Below are positions 7,493 through 15,837 of a stretch of DNA of 47,297 bases, piece by piece. Position 1 is the first letter of the stretch. Each line of letters opens with the position of its first letter. The position numbers and the translations under genes are program-made. This DNA is from DAOVRL01 sp023128595 (lineage in GTDB: Bacteria; Planctomycetota; Phycisphaerae; Sedimentisphaerales; Anaerobacaceae), in contig DAOVRL010000009.1 of assembly GCA_030628155.1 (NCBI GenBank), positions 1 through 47,297 of the forward strand. Reading direction: 5' to 3'. Below the pieces are notes generated by a model that ran no database searches, was not told the origin of the DNA, and saw nothing but the letters and a program-made list of their open reading frames with translations.

Positions 7493-7876
7493 TTAGCGTT
7501 TTTCCTTAATACCCTTCTTGCCGGCGACCGTTTTTCTCGGGCCCTTTCGCGTGCGTGCATTGCTTTGCGTACACTGACCTCTAACAGGCAAGCCCCTTCT
7601 GTGGCGAATGCCCCTGTAGCACTGTATATCGCGAAGCCGAGCGATATTCTGAGCAACCTGCCGGCGGAGCTGGCCTCCGACTATGTAGTTGCGGTCGATA
7701 ATCTGCGTTATCTGGCTGAGCTGGTCTTCGCTGAGTTCGCCGGCCTTTGTGCTTTTTTCGATTCTGGCCTCTTTCAGTATCTGTTCCGAGGTATGCTTAC
7801 CAATACCAACAATGTAAGTCAACGAGATCCATATCGATTTATCATTTGGAATATCGACACCAACTATACGCGGCAT
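7493..7876 (-). CDS. rpsM: Ribosomal protein S13
   Basis: 127 residues. Starts MPRIVGVDIPNDKSIWISLTY and ends with the basic tail that reaches the decoding-site tRNAs (RGLPVRGQCTQSNARTRKGP, then KTVAGKKG). The 'LPVRGQRT.TNARTRKG' signature is present with C in place of the usual R. Located at the head of the small-subunit head-protein set, after rpmJ. Confidence 0.97.
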   Translation of the reverse strand: MPRIVGVDIPNDKSIWISLTYIVGIGKHTSEQILKEARIEKSTKAGELSEDQLSQITQIIDRNYIVGGQLRRQVAQNIARLRDIQCYRGIRHRRGLPVRGQCTQSNARTRKGPRKTVAGKKGIKEKR

Positions 7877-7920
7877 TTTAGCTCCTGTTCCAATCGACTA
7901 TTCTGTAAGTGACTCATCCG

Positions 7921-8034
7921 TTAACCCTGGCGCTGCTTATGTCTGGGGTTTGAACAAATCACGCGTACGACGCCCTTTCGACGGACGATTTTGCAATTCT
8001 CACACATACGTTTTACAGAACTTCTAACTTTCAT
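7921..8034 (-). CDS. rpmJ: Ribosomal protein L36
   Basis: Found by translating the gap between infA and rpsM: 37 residues starting MKVRSSVKRMCENCKIVRRK and ending NPRHKQRQG. It is the zinc-binding form, with ligands C11, C14, a third C and H in the usual C-x2-C...C...H spacing. Sits in the standard infA-rpmJ-rpsM order. L36 stabilises 23S rRNA near the elongation-factor site. Confidence 0.96.
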   Translation of the reverse strand: MKVRSSVKRMCENCKIVRRKGVVRVICSNPRHKQRQG

Positions 8035-8071
8035 TTTCGATATCTGCTTTCACAACTTCATTTCGCCGCTA

Positions 8072-8287
8072 CTAATGGCGAAGCACTATTCGGCCCCTGT
8101 TGAGGTCATAGGGCGACATTTCAACGACGACCGTATCGCCCGGCAAGATTCGAATGAAGTGCATTCGCATTTTGCCGGAGACGTGCGCCAGGATCTTGTG
8201 GCCGTTCTCCAATTCCACCTTGAACATTGCATTCGGCAAAGCTTCGGTCACTTTGGCTTGCAATCTTATTGTGTCCTTCTTTACCAT
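8072..8287 (-). CDS. infA: Translation initiation factor IF-1
   Basis: 71 residues, one OB fold: MVKKDTIRLQAKVTEALPNA, then MFKVELENGH, HVSGKMRMHFIRILPGDTV and ends DLNRGRIVLRH. IF-1 occupies the A site during initiation and assists IF-2 and IF-3. Normal length. The gene begins 49 nt after map, in the usual map-infA-rpmJ order. Confidence 0.97.
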   Translation of the reverse strand: MVKKDTIRLQAKVTEALPNAMFKVELENGHKILAHVSGKMRMHFIRILPGDTVVVEMSPYDLNRGRIVLRH

Positions 8288-8336
8288 TTTTCGTGCTCAG
8301 CAATTCACGGCGGATGATACGCTCGGCCACGGGCAT

Positions 8337-9122
8337 TCACCGCCTCTTTAGAGTCAGTATCTCACAACCATTATCCACTACAACAATCGTATGTTCAAAA
8401 TGAGCCGAGCAGTTCCCATCTTTGGTAACTACCGTCCATCCATTTTTCAGCGTTCGCACTGCACTGGTTCCGGCGTTAATCATCGGCTCAATCGCCAAAA
8501 CCATTCCCTTGGCCAAGACAAAGTCATTGGCCAGCAATTCATCGCTGACGAAGTTCGGCACTCTCGGCTCTTCGTGCATTTCTCTGCCAATACCGTGACC
8601 GACAAAGTCCTTTACGACCGAAAAGCCGGCCGATTCAGCGTATCGCTGCATTTGAGCGGCCACATGGCTCCATTTTACCGCCGGCGCACAGCTCTCTATG
8701 GCAATATCAAGAACGTGCTTTGTCGCGTCCATGAGCCTGTGCTGTGCGTGCCGGACCTGGCCTATGGCAGTCGTAATGGCGGCATCACCACAATAGCCGT
8801 TGAGTCTAACGCCAAAATCAATGCTCAGGATATCGCCGTCCTTAAGCCGTGTGCTCTCCGACGGGATGCCGTGAACGACCTGTTCGTTAACCGAGGCGCA
8901 AATTGCACCAGGAAACGGAACGCGAGCGTGCGGACTGCGGACACCTTTGAACAAAGCCTTTGCTCCGGCATCGGCGGTCATTTCCAAAGCGACGGCGTCC
9001 AACTGAGCGGTGGTTACTCCCGGCTCAGCAATCTCTTGCAATTTTGAAAGAACATCAGCAACAACGACACCTGCACCACGGATTAACTCAATTTCTCTTG
9101 CACTGCGAAGCGTAATAGCCAT
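8337..9122 (-). CDS. map: Methionine aminopeptidase type I
   Basis: 261 residues. Removes the initiator methionine from nascent proteins. Metal ligands of the pita-bread fold are visible: D in SIDFGV, D in GYCGDAA, H in GHGIGREMHEEP, E in AIEPMI and E in HFEHTIVV; the substrate-contacting CASVNEQVVHGIP block is intact. No N-terminal SH3-binding extension. Lies downstream of adk and upstream of infA, as in many spc operons. Confidence 0.97.
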   Translation of the reverse strand: MAITLRSAREIELIRGAGVVVADVLSKLQEIAEPGVTTAQLDAVALEMTADAGAKALFKGVRSPHARVPFPGAICASVNEQVVHGIPSESTRLKDGDILSIDFGVRLNGYCGDAAITTAIGQVRHAQHRLMDATKHVLDIAIESCAPAVKWSHVAAQMQRYAESAGFSVVKDFVGHGIGREMHEEPRVPNFVSDELLANDFVLAKGMVLAIEPMINAGTSAVRTLKNGWTVVTKDGNCSAHFEHTIVVVDNGCEILTLKRR

Positions 9123-9160
9123 TTATCTTTATATCTCTATTATAGACCTCAGTTCACACT

Positions 9161-9814
9161 TCACATTCTGACGAGTGTCTGGAGTTTCCGGAAAACAGAA
9201 GATTTTACCTCGTCAGGGTCTTTATCAGCCTCGATGTCAAGAACGGTGCCATTGTTTCTATAATACTCCACCAGCGGTTCTGTCTGCCGGTGGTACGTTT
9301 CGAGTCGATTCGCCACCACTTTGGGGCTATCGTCGGGGCGCTGGACGAGCTGGGCGCCATCGTGATCGCAGAGGCCTTCGACCTTTGGCTTCAAGTTCTG
9401 GAGGTGGTACACAGCCCCACATTTCGGGCAGCTTCTTCTGCCGGTCATTCGCCCCGCCACGATACTATCATCGATTTTCAGGTTCAAAACGGCGTCAATA
9501 GCATAGCCGTTGCCGGTCAATGCTTTATCAAGCTCGACGGCCTGATTAACAGTTCTGGGGAAGCCATCGAGGATGAGCCCGGCCGAGGGGGCCTGGTTTA
9601 CCGCTTCGGTCATCATCTCAATTATGATTTCGTCCGGCACAAGCGCCCCGGAATCCATATAGCTCTGGGCCTTTCTCCCCAGCTCGGTTCCGTCGGCCCT
9701 GTGGCGGCGCAGAATGTCTCCGCTGGACAAATGCAGCAGCCCATACTCGGCAACTATATTTTTGCACTGGGTTCCTTTGCCCGCACCAGGAGCACCCAAC
9801 AGAACTAATCTCAT
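9161..9814 (-). CDS. adk: Adenylate kinase, zinc-type LID
   Basis: 217 residues from MRLVLLGAPGAGKGTQ. The P loop GAPGAGKGT is at residues 7-15; ILDGFPRT is the NMP-binding block; the LID has CPKCGAVYH and a later C..D pair (C, C, C, D zinc site), as in Gram-positive-type long adenylate kinases. Converts AMP and ATP to two ADP. The start at 9814 overlaps the secY stop as ATGA (9811-9814), indicating translational coupling, and rules out the longer upstream reading. Confidence 0.97.
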   Translation of the reverse strand: MRLVLLGAPGAGKGTQCKNIVAEYGLLHLSSGDILRRHRADGTELGRKAQSYMDSGALVPDEIIIEMMTEAVNQAPSAGLILDGFPRTVNQAVELDKALTGNGYAIDAVLNLKIDDSIVAGRMTGRRSCPKCGAVYHLQNLKPKVEGLCDHDGAQLVQRPDDSPKVVANRLETYHRQTEPLVEYYRNNGTVLDIEADKDPDEVKSSVFRKLQTLVRM

Positions 9815-11175
9815 CCGTAGGCTCCTTTTATCCTGCCGGCTCCGCTGAAACCATCGTAGCTGCGCATCAGGAGGTTTGCCTCTATCTTCTGAACCAGATC
9901 CAGCGAGACACTGACAACTATCAACAACCCTGTGCCACCCAAGAAGTTTGCAACTCGCCAATCGATATGCATGAACGTGGCAACCAGAGACGGTACAACG
10001 GCGATAATGGCCAGGAACGAGGCCCCATAAAAAGTGATTCTGGTCATCACCGCTTCCAAATAATCAGCGGTCCTTCGTCCCGGTCGAAGGCCCGGTATGA
10101 AACTTCCTGCATCCCGGAGATTCTTGGCCATTTCCTTGGGCTGGAACTGGACGGTAACCCAGAAATAAGCGAACAGGAATATCAACAAGACATACAAGAC
10201 ATTGTACGTATAGCCACGGAAGTTGAAGGCCTCTTGCAAAGTCCGAAGAACTGCCGAGCCGGTGAACCTGTTTGCCAACTGACCAATTATCACAGGCGGG
10301 AACATCATAAAGGCGGAGGCAAAGATTATGGGCATCACTCCGCCGTGATTTACTCGCAGTGGCAAATAATGTCTCTGGCCTCCGTAGATTCGGCGTCCCC
10401 GCATTTGTTTTGCCTGCTGGATGGGTATTCGCCGCTGGCCCTGGGTAATCAATATTGCACCGGCAATGACAAACACGAAAGCGGCGGCAAGGAACAACAC
10501 CTTATCCAAACCTATTGCGCCGGAGGAGGATGCACCGACACTGAAATCGATGTCCTTCCAGAGCTGATGTATCGCCCAGGGCATTCTGGAGATGATGCCG
10601 GCCATAATTATCAAGCTGATGCCGTTACCGATGCCGTACTCATCTATCTGCTCGCCGAGCCACATCAGGAAGACAGTCCCGGCCGTCATACTGACAATGC
10701 CGAATAACAGGGTCCGACCGTACCAATCAGAAGTATAGATCAGTCCTTTTCCTCCCAACAACTTCATAAACATCAGGGATTGGATAACACATATCAGCAC
10801 GGTCAAGTAACGGGTGTATTCCTGTATCTTTTTGTGTCCGGTCTGGCCTTCCTGTCGCAGCTTTTTCAAGGCGGGAATTATCTCGCCCAGGAGCATAAGT
10901 ATAATCGAGGAGGTAATATAGGGCATAATTCCAAGGCCGAAGAGGCTGCTTTTTTCCAGTGTTCCGCCGGTGAACATCTGCATGTACTCAGCGGCTCTAC
11001 TGAGGGGCGTATCAGCGGCGCCTCTCGATTCGGCGATGCCGGCTATTGCAGCCTGGTCGAAGCCGGGAACCGGTATATGGAAGCCGACCCTGTAAATTAT
11101 CAGCAGGGCAAGAGTAAAGAGGACCTTGTTGCGCAGGTCCCGGATTCTGAATATGTTAGATACTGTTCCAAGCAT
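9811..11175 (-). CDS. secY: Preprotein translocase channel SecY
   Basis: 454 residues with ten hydrophobic segments. Family blocks: FRIRDLRNKVLFTLALLIIY, ALGIMPYITSSII-type (GLGIMPYITSSIILML), the plug region near residue 65, and the cytoplasmic loop GQRRIPIQQAKQMRGRRIYG that contacts ribosome and SecA. The C-terminal end overlaps adk by 4 nt. Works with SecE, encoded at 36931-37335 in this window; secG is not here. Confidence 0.98.
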   Translation of the reverse strand: MLGTVSNIFRIRDLRNKVLFTLALLIIYRVGFHIPVPGFDQAAIAGIAESRGAADTPLSRAAEYMQMFTGGTLEKSSLFGLGIMPYITSSIILMLLGEIIPALKKLRQEGQTGHKKIQEYTRYLTVLICVIQSLMFMKLLGGKGLIYTSDWYGRTLLFGIVSMTAGTVFLMWLGEQIDEYGIGNGISLIIMAGIISRMPWAIHQLWKDIDFSVGASSSGAIGLDKVLFLAAAFVFVIAGAILITQGQRRIPIQQAKQMRGRRIYGGQRHYLPLRVNHGGVMPIIFASAFMMFPPVIIGQLANRFTGSAVLRTLQEAFNFRGYTYNVLYVLLIFLFAYFWVTVQFQPKEMAKNLRDAGSFIPGLRPGRRTADYLEAVMTRITFYGASFLAIIAVVPSLVATFMHIDWRVANFLGGTGLLIVVSVSLDLVQKIEANLLMRSYDGFSGAGRIKGAYG

Positions 11176-11239
11176 TATTCTACATCTCGTACTTTGCAGT
11201 TCACACTTTTCTGGGTGTTAAACACGTCACACACGAACA

Positions 11240-11683
11240 TCAAATCACTTTTGCCATTCCTCCGGAGGCCAATATTTTCTGCTCTGCGGTTTTACTGAAT
11301 TTATGAGCGGCAACCTGGAGTTTTTTGGTCAGCTCTCCATTGCCAAGAATTTTGACTTTACTCTTGAGGTTGTCGATCAAGCCTGCGTTTGACAACTGCT
11401 CGAGACCGACATCGTCGCCATCGTCGAATCTTTCCAGTTGCGCGACGTTTACGATTTCGCAGCGTCTTGCGAACTGGTAGTTACTAAAGCCTCGTTTTGG
11501 CAACCGGCGAAACAGAGGCATCTGGCCTCCTTCGTACAGCGTAAGGGTGGAGAATCCGGCCCTGCTTCCGGCGCCTTTGTGTCCACGGCCACAGGTTTTT
11601 CCGCGGCCGCTTCCCGTGCCTCTTCCGATGCGTTTGCGAGCTCTATTTTTGCCTGCTATAGAAGTTATTTCGTGATTCAACAT
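11240..11683 (-). CDS. rplO: Ribosomal protein L15
   Basis: 147 residues. N-terminal glycine/arginine-rich extension (RKRIGRGTGSGRGKTCGRGH, KGAGSRAGF) that threads into 23S rRNA, then GGQMPLFRRLPKRGF, then the globular part. Its start lies only 31 nt below the rpsE stop, so rpmD (L30), which usually sits between them, is absent. Confidence 0.97.
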   Translation of the reverse strand: MLNHEITSIAGKNRARKRIGRGTGSGRGKTCGRGHKGAGSRAGFSTLTLYEGGQMPLFRRLPKRGFSNYQFARRCEIVNVAQLERFDDGDDVGLEQLSNAGLIDNLKSKVKILGNGELTKKLQVAAHKFSKTAEQKILASGGMAKVI

Positions 11684-11714
11684 TTAAGTAACCCAACTGT
11701 CTTTTTGACAATTG

Positions 11715-12221
11715 TTAAGCATTGATTTCCACGCCCCTGAGAGATTCGACCATATCTTTGGAGCGTAATCTCAACAGTCCGTCGAGCGTGGCCTTGACAA
11801 CATTCTTGGCTGAAGTGCTCCCATAGACCTTTGTAAGAATGTCCTGAACACCGGCGTATTCGAGCACAGCACGTGCGCTGGAGCCTGCGATAACACCGGT
11901 GCCCGGGCTGGCCGGGACCAGTGCAATTTTCGTAGCCCTGTATTTGCCGTCCACACGGTGTGGGATAGTGCGTTCGGCCAAAGCGATTTTGTGCAGTGAC
12001 TTCTTGGCGTCTTTAACGCCTTTCTCAACCGCCAGCGGGACCTCATTAGCTTTGCCATAACCAACACCGACAGTGCCTGCACGGTCACCAATAACAACCA
12101 GTGCGGCAAAGCTGAACCTGCGACCGCCTTTTACCACTTTTGAACAGCGAAATACCTTGACGACCGTGTCCTCCAATGGCTTTTCTTCCTGGTCGGATAG
12201 TTTAACGGGTTCTGCTGCCAA
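11715..12221 (-). CDS. rpsE: Ribosomal protein S5 (TTG start)
   Basis: 168 residues. Contains the double-stranded-RNA-binding half (VVKGGRRFSFAALVVIGD, GVGYGKANEVP) and the C-terminal half (PASPGTGVIAGSSARAVLE). S5 is needed for decoding accuracy. The start codon is TTG at 12219-12221, preceded by GGAGAAG about 6 nt upstream; no in-frame ATG would keep the N-terminal strand. Order rplR-rpsE-rplO is standard apart from the missing L30. Confidence 0.96.
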   Translation of the reverse strand: MAAEPVKLSDQEEKPLEDTVVKVFRCSKVVKGGRRFSFAALVVIGDRAGTVGVGYGKANEVPLAVEKGVKDAKKSLHKIALAERTIPHRVDGKYRATKIALVPASPGTGVIAGSSARAVLEYAGVQDILTKVYGSTSAKNVVKATLDGLLRLRSKDMVESLRGVEINA

Positions 12222-12250
12222 TTTTCTTCTCCAAACAATCCCCTGTTACG

Positions 12251-12616
12251 TTAAAAAACCAGTCCGTTTTTTCTTGCTGCTTCTGCGAGGACCTTAACCC
12301 TGCCGTGAAACTTATAGCGATTTCTATCAAAGCAAACACACTTGATGCCGACGCCCAGGGCTTGTTTTGCGACGGCCTCACCGACGATCTGAGCGGCGTT
12401 TTTGTCGCCGGAATTGGGCAACCGGTCCCGCAACGACTTTGCTCTTGTGCTTGCGGAAACGAGTGTCGCTCCTGCGGTATCATCTATGATCTGGGCATAA
12501 ATATGCCTGTTCGAGCGAAACACGGACAGTCTCGGTCGCTCACGCGTTCCAAAGACGTTTTTTCGCACGTGATACCTGCGTCTAATTGCCGCTTTTCTTA
12601 TCTTGTCAATTCGCAT
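12251..12616 (-). CDS. rplR: Ribosomal protein L18
   Basis: 121 residues from MRIDKIRKAAIRRRYHVRKN. Shows RPRLSVFRSNRHIYAQIIDD and the C-terminal FDRNRYKFHGRVKVLAEAAR block. Binds 5S rRNA with L5 and L25. The in-frame extension upstream to 12832 lies inside rplF in another frame and is ignored. Confidence 0.97.
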   Translation of the reverse strand: MRIDKIRKAAIRRRYHVRKNVFGTRERPRLSVFRSNRHIYAQIIDDTAGATLVSASTRAKSLRDRLPNSGDKNAAQIVGEAVAKQALGVGIKCVCFDRNRYKFHGRVKVLAEAARKNGLVF

Positions 12617-12632
12617 AGAAACAATATCCCAA

Positions 12633-13214
12633 CTACACCGTTCCCGAAGTAAATGCTTTGCCGACCTTGCGCCGCACGTGCTCATCGGCATAGCGGATGC
12701 CTTTCCCTTTATACGGTTCGGGCGGTCTAATTGCTCGAATGTCGGCGGCGAACTGCCCGAGGAGACACTTGTCGATGCCGGCGACAGTGAACCTGGCGGG
12801 GACGTCGTTGCCTCTGGTCGCGGCGACCTCAATATTTACTTTTATTCCCTTCGGTATGGGCAACTCCACCGGATGGCAAAAGCCGGCCTGGAAAACGAGT
12901 TTTCCACTCTGCTCTTTGACATTGTACCCGGTGCCGTACAATTCCATCTTCTTTTCAAAACCTTTGCTGACGCCGGCCACCATATTTGCGATCAGGGCCC
13001 GCATTGTGCCATGCAACTGCTTGGCCTGGCGGTCCTGCGTATCTTCATTTTCGACGAGTATTTTTCCGTCGGCCTTGTCAATTTTGACCTTTATTCGCGG
13101 ATGACAGTCCATCTGCAGGCTGCCGAGGGGGCCGGAGACCTTAACACAGAGGCCCTTCAGCTCGACAGTAACGGCCTCGAGAACAGCAATGGTTTTTTTA
13201 TCGATACGACTCAT
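12633..13214 (-). CDS. rplF: Ribosomal protein L6
   Basis: 193 residues, slightly longer than the usual 177-180. Two tandem alpha/beta repeats; the second contains PEPYKGKGIRYADEHVRRK, the conserved 'P.PYKGKG' signature. L6 lies near the factor-binding stalk base. Its ATG directly abuts the TGA of rpsH (TGAATG at 13212-13217), so translation is probably coupled. Confidence 0.97.
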   Translation of the reverse strand: MSRIDKKTIAVLEAVTVELKGLCVKVSGPLGSLQMDCHPRIKVKIDKADGKILVENEDTQDRQAKQLHGTMRALIANMVAGVSKGFEKKMELYGTGYNVKEQSGKLVFQAGFCHPVELPIPKGIKVNIEVAATRGNDVPARFTVAGIDKCLLGQFAADIRAIRPPEPYKGKGIRYADEHVRRKVGKAFTSGTV

Positions 13215-13613
13215 TCAGCTAACCGTACAAAGTATTTCGCCGCCTACGTTTGCCTCGCGGCAGTCTTTATCACTCATTACACCTTTACTTGTTGAAACAA
13301 TCGCGATGCCCATACCGCCTAAGACGCGGGGCAAATCGCCGACGGAGGAATAGATTCTGCGGCCGGGCTTACTTGTTCGTACTATTTCGCTGATGATGGA
13401 CTTTCCGTCCCGGTCATACTTCAGCGCAACCCTGATTATTCCCTGATTGCCGTCATCGATTCGGTCGAAGTCCAGGACATAGCCTTCCTTCTTCAGCACA
13501 GCCGCTATGCCCTCGCACATGTTCGAGGCCTTGATATTGACCTGCTGCCTGTTTATTCGGGCGGCATTGCGAATTCTCGTGAGCATATCGGCTATAGGAT
13601 CACTTAAACTCAT
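13215..13613 (-). CDS. rpsH: Ribosomal protein S8
   Basis: 132 residues. Starts MSLSDPIADMLTRIRNAARI and has the C-terminal STSKGVMSDKDCREANVGGE block that binds the 16S central domain. In Escherichia coli S8 is the spc-operon repressor. The 75-nt gap before it carries a degenerate TACGAGA-type repeat running up to the start codon. Confidence 0.97.
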   Translation of the reverse strand: MSLSDPIADMLTRIRNAARINRQQVNIKASNMCEGIAAVLKKEGYVLDFDRIDDGNQGIIRVALKYDRDGKSIISEIVRTSKPGRRIYSSVGDLPRVLGGMGIAIVSTSKGVMSDKDCREANVGGEILCTVS

Positions 13614-13614
13614 A

Positions 13615-13640
13615 GTCTCGTATCTCGTATTTCGTGTTTC
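13615..13640 (-). repeat. TACGAGA-type repeat before rpsH
   Basis: Minus strand reads AAACACGAAATACGAGATAC and GAGACT directly before the ATG; two to three 7-8 nt units. One of several copies at operon starts. Confidence 0.6.
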
Positions 13641-13688
13641 ATAAATCGCTTCTTCGAATTACACTTTACAGTTCGCGCATCGCATTTT

Positions 13689-13874
13689 CTACCAACTGGC
13701 TTTTCTTACGCCGGGTATCTTTCCCTCATTGGCCAAGGTTCTAAAGCAAATCCGGCAAATCTTGAACTTACGATAAACAGCTTTGGACCTCCCACAAAGC
13801 TGGCAACGCGTATATTGCCTGACGCGAAACTTCTGTTTTTTTTCCGCTTTGTTTTCGAGTGCTTTGGTTGACAT
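13689..13874 (-). CDS. rpsZ: Ribosomal protein S14, short zinc-binding type
   Basis: 61 residues, the zinc-containing form (C+): C-x2-C in QLCGRSK preceded by C, then CRICFR, giving four cysteines, and the end GKIPGVRKASW. S14 sits in the 30S head. Often also called rpsN type Z. The N-terminal MSTKALENKAEKKQK is lysine rich. Found in the expected rplE-S14-rpsH order. Confidence 0.96.
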   Translation of the reverse strand: MSTKALENKAEKKQKFRVRQYTRCQLCGRSKAVYRKFKICRICFRTLANEGKIPGVRKASW

Positions 13875-13910
13875 CCAAACGCTCCAAATTCCGGTATTCT
13901 GTTTTGCGCT

Positions 13911-14474
13911 TTATGCCCGGCCCTGTTGCGCTGCGGTGTTCCTGAACGGCATCCCGAAGAGCTGAAGCAATTTCTTTGCCTCTTCGTCGGTATTTGCCGT
14001 CGTCACAAATGTTACGTTCATGCCCTGCTGAAACTCCATTTTGGCCGGGTTGATTTCCGGAAAGACGCTCTGCTCGGTCAGGCCCATAGAGTAGTTGCCC
14101 CTGCCGTCGAAGCTCTTCGGGCTGAGGCCTCGGAAGTCTCTTACCCGCGGGATCGCAAGATTGATGAGTCTGTCCATAAATTCATACATTCTCACGCCTC
14201 TGACAGTGACTTTCAGGCCCGTTTCATTGCCCTCACGGACCTTGAAATTGGAGACGCTCTTTTTGGCCTTGCAGGCGACGGGCATCTGCCCGGCAATCAT
14301 CATAAGGTCCTTCTTGGCCAGTTCCAGAAACTTTTTGTCCTGCGTTGCCCTGCCTATGCCCATGGAAATGATTACCTTTTCCATTCTCGGCACGGCCATA
14401 GGATTAGTGTAGCGAAACTCCTTGGTCAGCTCCGGGACTATCTTGGACTTATACAAATCTCTTAAACGCGCCAT
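13911..14474 (-). CDS. rplE: Ribosomal protein L5
   Basis: 187 residues from MARLRDLYKSKIVPEL. Contains the family blocks PRMEKVIISMGIG, KAKKSVSNFKVREG and the NMTF-type end (MEFQQGMNVTFVTTANTDEE). Binds 5S rRNA and contacts P-site tRNA. The ATG at 14474 is chosen over a TTG one codon upstream; AGGGTG lies about 5 nt before it. Confidence 0.97.
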   Translation of the reverse strand: MARLRDLYKSKIVPELTKEFRYTNPMAVPRMEKVIISMGIGRATQDKKFLELAKKDLMMIAGQMPVACKAKKSVSNFKVREGNETGLKVTVRGVRMYEFMDRLINLAIPRVRDFRGLSPKSFDGRGNYSMGLTEQSVFPEINPAKMEFQQGMNVTFVTTANTDEEAKKLLQLFGMPFRNTAAQQGRA

Positions 14475-14560
14475 CAAACACCCTGTCGTACAGCTATTTT
14501 ATGATTACGTTTTACGTCTTTCCCAAAAATCAACTATCAAGAAACAGTCTATTACCTATG

Positions 14561-14872
14561 TTAGATTTCGGTACCGTCGGCGAAAACTCGCTTTTTTCTG
14601 CCATCCTTAGTGACTTTGTAACCGACCCTGCCGCCTCTTGAGCTTTTTGTATGTACGGGCAGGACATTGCTTATGTGGATGGGCTGCTCAATATTTACCC
14701 GACCTCCCTGGGGGTTCTTGCGCGAGGGCCTGACGTGCTTTTTGGCTATGTTGAGACCCTGGACAACAACCAGGTTCTTTTGGGGTATAACACGGAGGAC
14801 CCTGCCAGTGGCGCCTTTATGGTCGCCGGCAATAATCTCAACAGTGTCATTTTTTTTCACGTGTACGGCCAT
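14561..14872 (-). CDS. rplX: Ribosomal protein L24
   Basis: 103 residues from MAVHVKKNDTVEIIAGDHKG, a KOW motif (DTVEIIAGDHKGATGRVLRV), then the typical GLNIAKKHVRPSRKNPQGG. An early-assembly 23S binder. The ATG at 14872 has AAGGTG about 7 nt upstream and is preferred over the GTG at 14881. Confidence 0.96.
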   Translation of the reverse strand: MAVHVKKNDTVEIIAGDHKGATGRVLRVIPQKNLVVVQGLNIAKKHVRPSRKNPQGGRVNIEQPIHISNVLPVHTKSSRGGRVGYKVTKDGRKKRVFADGTEI

Positions 14873-14906
14873 TTCCTGCACCTTGTATCCGGCTTGGCAG
14901 CGGCAC

Positions 14907-15293
14907 TTAGACCACTTCGCCGGCCAGCGAGATAATTTTCATATAGTTTTTTTCACGAAGCTCGCGAGCTACCGCGCCAAAAATTCTGGTTCCTATCGGG
15001 TTGCCGTCGTTATCAATCATCACCGCGGCATTGCTGTCAAACCTTACATAGCTGCCATCCGACCTCTTGACCGGGCTTTTTGTGCGAATGATAACACACT
15101 TGTGCACTTTCTTGTCATCCAATTGACAGGTCGGCAGTGACTTTTTTATAGCAACGCAGACAACGTCCCCTACGCCTGCGACCGGCCTGGTGCTCCTGCC
15201 GCGGGACCCGCCCCTTCCGAGGACCTTAATGCACAACGCCGACTTAACGCCGGAGTTATCGGCTATATCCAACATTGTTTCTTGCTGAATCAT
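14907..15293 (-). CDS. rplN: Ribosomal protein L14
   Basis: 128 residues from MIQQETMLDIADNSGVK. All main blocks are present (DDKKVHKCVIIRTK, RFDSNAAVMIDNDGNPIGTR, YMKIISLAGEVV). There is a short extra basic stretch SRGRSTRPVAG relative to the E. coli protein. Forms an intersubunit bridge. Preceded by several TACGAGG/ACGAGAT units right up to its start. Confidence 0.97.
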   Translation of the reverse strand: MIQQETMLDIADNSGVKSALCIKVLGRGGSRGRSTRPVAGVGDVVCVAIKKSLPTCQLDDKKVHKCVIIRTKSPVKRSDGSYVRFDSNAAVMIDNDGNPIGTRIFGAVARELREKNYMKIISLAGEVV

Positions 15294-15333
15294 ACTTCGT
15301 ATCTCGTTGTTCGTACCTCGTATCGCAAATATC
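15294..15333 (-). repeat. TACGAGA-type repeat before rplN
   Basis: Minus strand reads GATACGAGGTACGAACAACG and AGATACGAAGT before the ATG; three degenerate units. Confidence 0.6.
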
Positions 15334-15336
15334 GAT

Positions 15337-15597
15337 TCACGCTTCAACGGCCTTTTCGACGACCCTCAAGAGGCGCCAGCTCTTTGTCTTACTGCGCGGC
15401 CTGCACCGGGCAATTTCAACAAGGTCGCCAGGAACGCTTTGATTTTGCTCGTCGTGCACGCCGATTTTTGTTCTGCGTTTGAAGTACTTGCCATATTTGG
15501 GATGCCTGACTTTGTAGTCAACGGCAACCTTAACGGATTTATCACCGCTGCTGCTGATCACTACGCCGGTTAAAGTTTTAAGTTTTCGGTCCTGCAT
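15337..15597 (-). CDS. rpsQ: Ribosomal protein S17
   Basis: 86 residues from MQDRKLKTLTGVVISSSGDK. Contains the OB-fold blocks VKVAVDYKVRHPKYGKYFKR and PGDLVEIARCRPRSKTKSWR. Normal length. The reading upstream to 15630 overlaps the rpmC end and is not used. Confidence 0.96.
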   Translation of the reverse strand: MQDRKLKTLTGVVISSSGDKSVKVAVDYKVRHPKYGKYFKRRTKIGVHDEQNQSVPGDLVEIARCRPRSKTKSWRLLRVVEKAVEA

Positions 15598-15634
15598 ACT
15601 CGATTTCCAATCATCAATTGCGCTTGGCAAATCG

Positions 15635-15820
15635 TCACTGACTCTGGTGTATTATGGTTTTTATCCTTGCAATGTCGCGTCTGACATTGATCACAGCTTT
15701 GGAGTCCTGGAGTTTCTCCGTAACCGCCTGCGAGCGCAGATCGAACAGATGCCTCTGGAGCTCTTCCAGCTTGCCCTGTAGCTCGTCCGGGCTCATTTCG
15801 CGGTAATGCTGTGCTTTCAT
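15635..15820 (-). CDS. rpmC: Ribosomal protein L29
   Basis: 61 residues, two antiparallel helices: MKAQHYREMSPDELQGKLEE, then QRHLFDLRSQAVTEKLQD and RRDIARIKTII. Located at the tunnel exit, a docking site for SRP and trigger factor with L23. A 176-nt repeat-bearing gap separates it from rplP, where most bacteria have almost none. Confidence 0.95.
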   Translation of the reverse strand: MKAQHYREMSPDELQGKLEELQRHLFDLRSQAVTEKLQDSKAVINVRRDIARIKTIIHQSQ

Positions 15821-15837
15821 TTCAAGTTTTCCTTTTT

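Noticed and set aside
8391..9047. Plus-strand 218-codon frame opposite map
   Set aside because: Shadow of map, whose metal-ligand motifs are intact on the minus strand.
9815..9961. Longer adk with 49 extra N-terminal residues
   Set aside because: The extra part lies in secY in another frame; the ATG at 9814 gives the standard MRLVLLGAPGAGKGT start and a coupled ATGA overlap.
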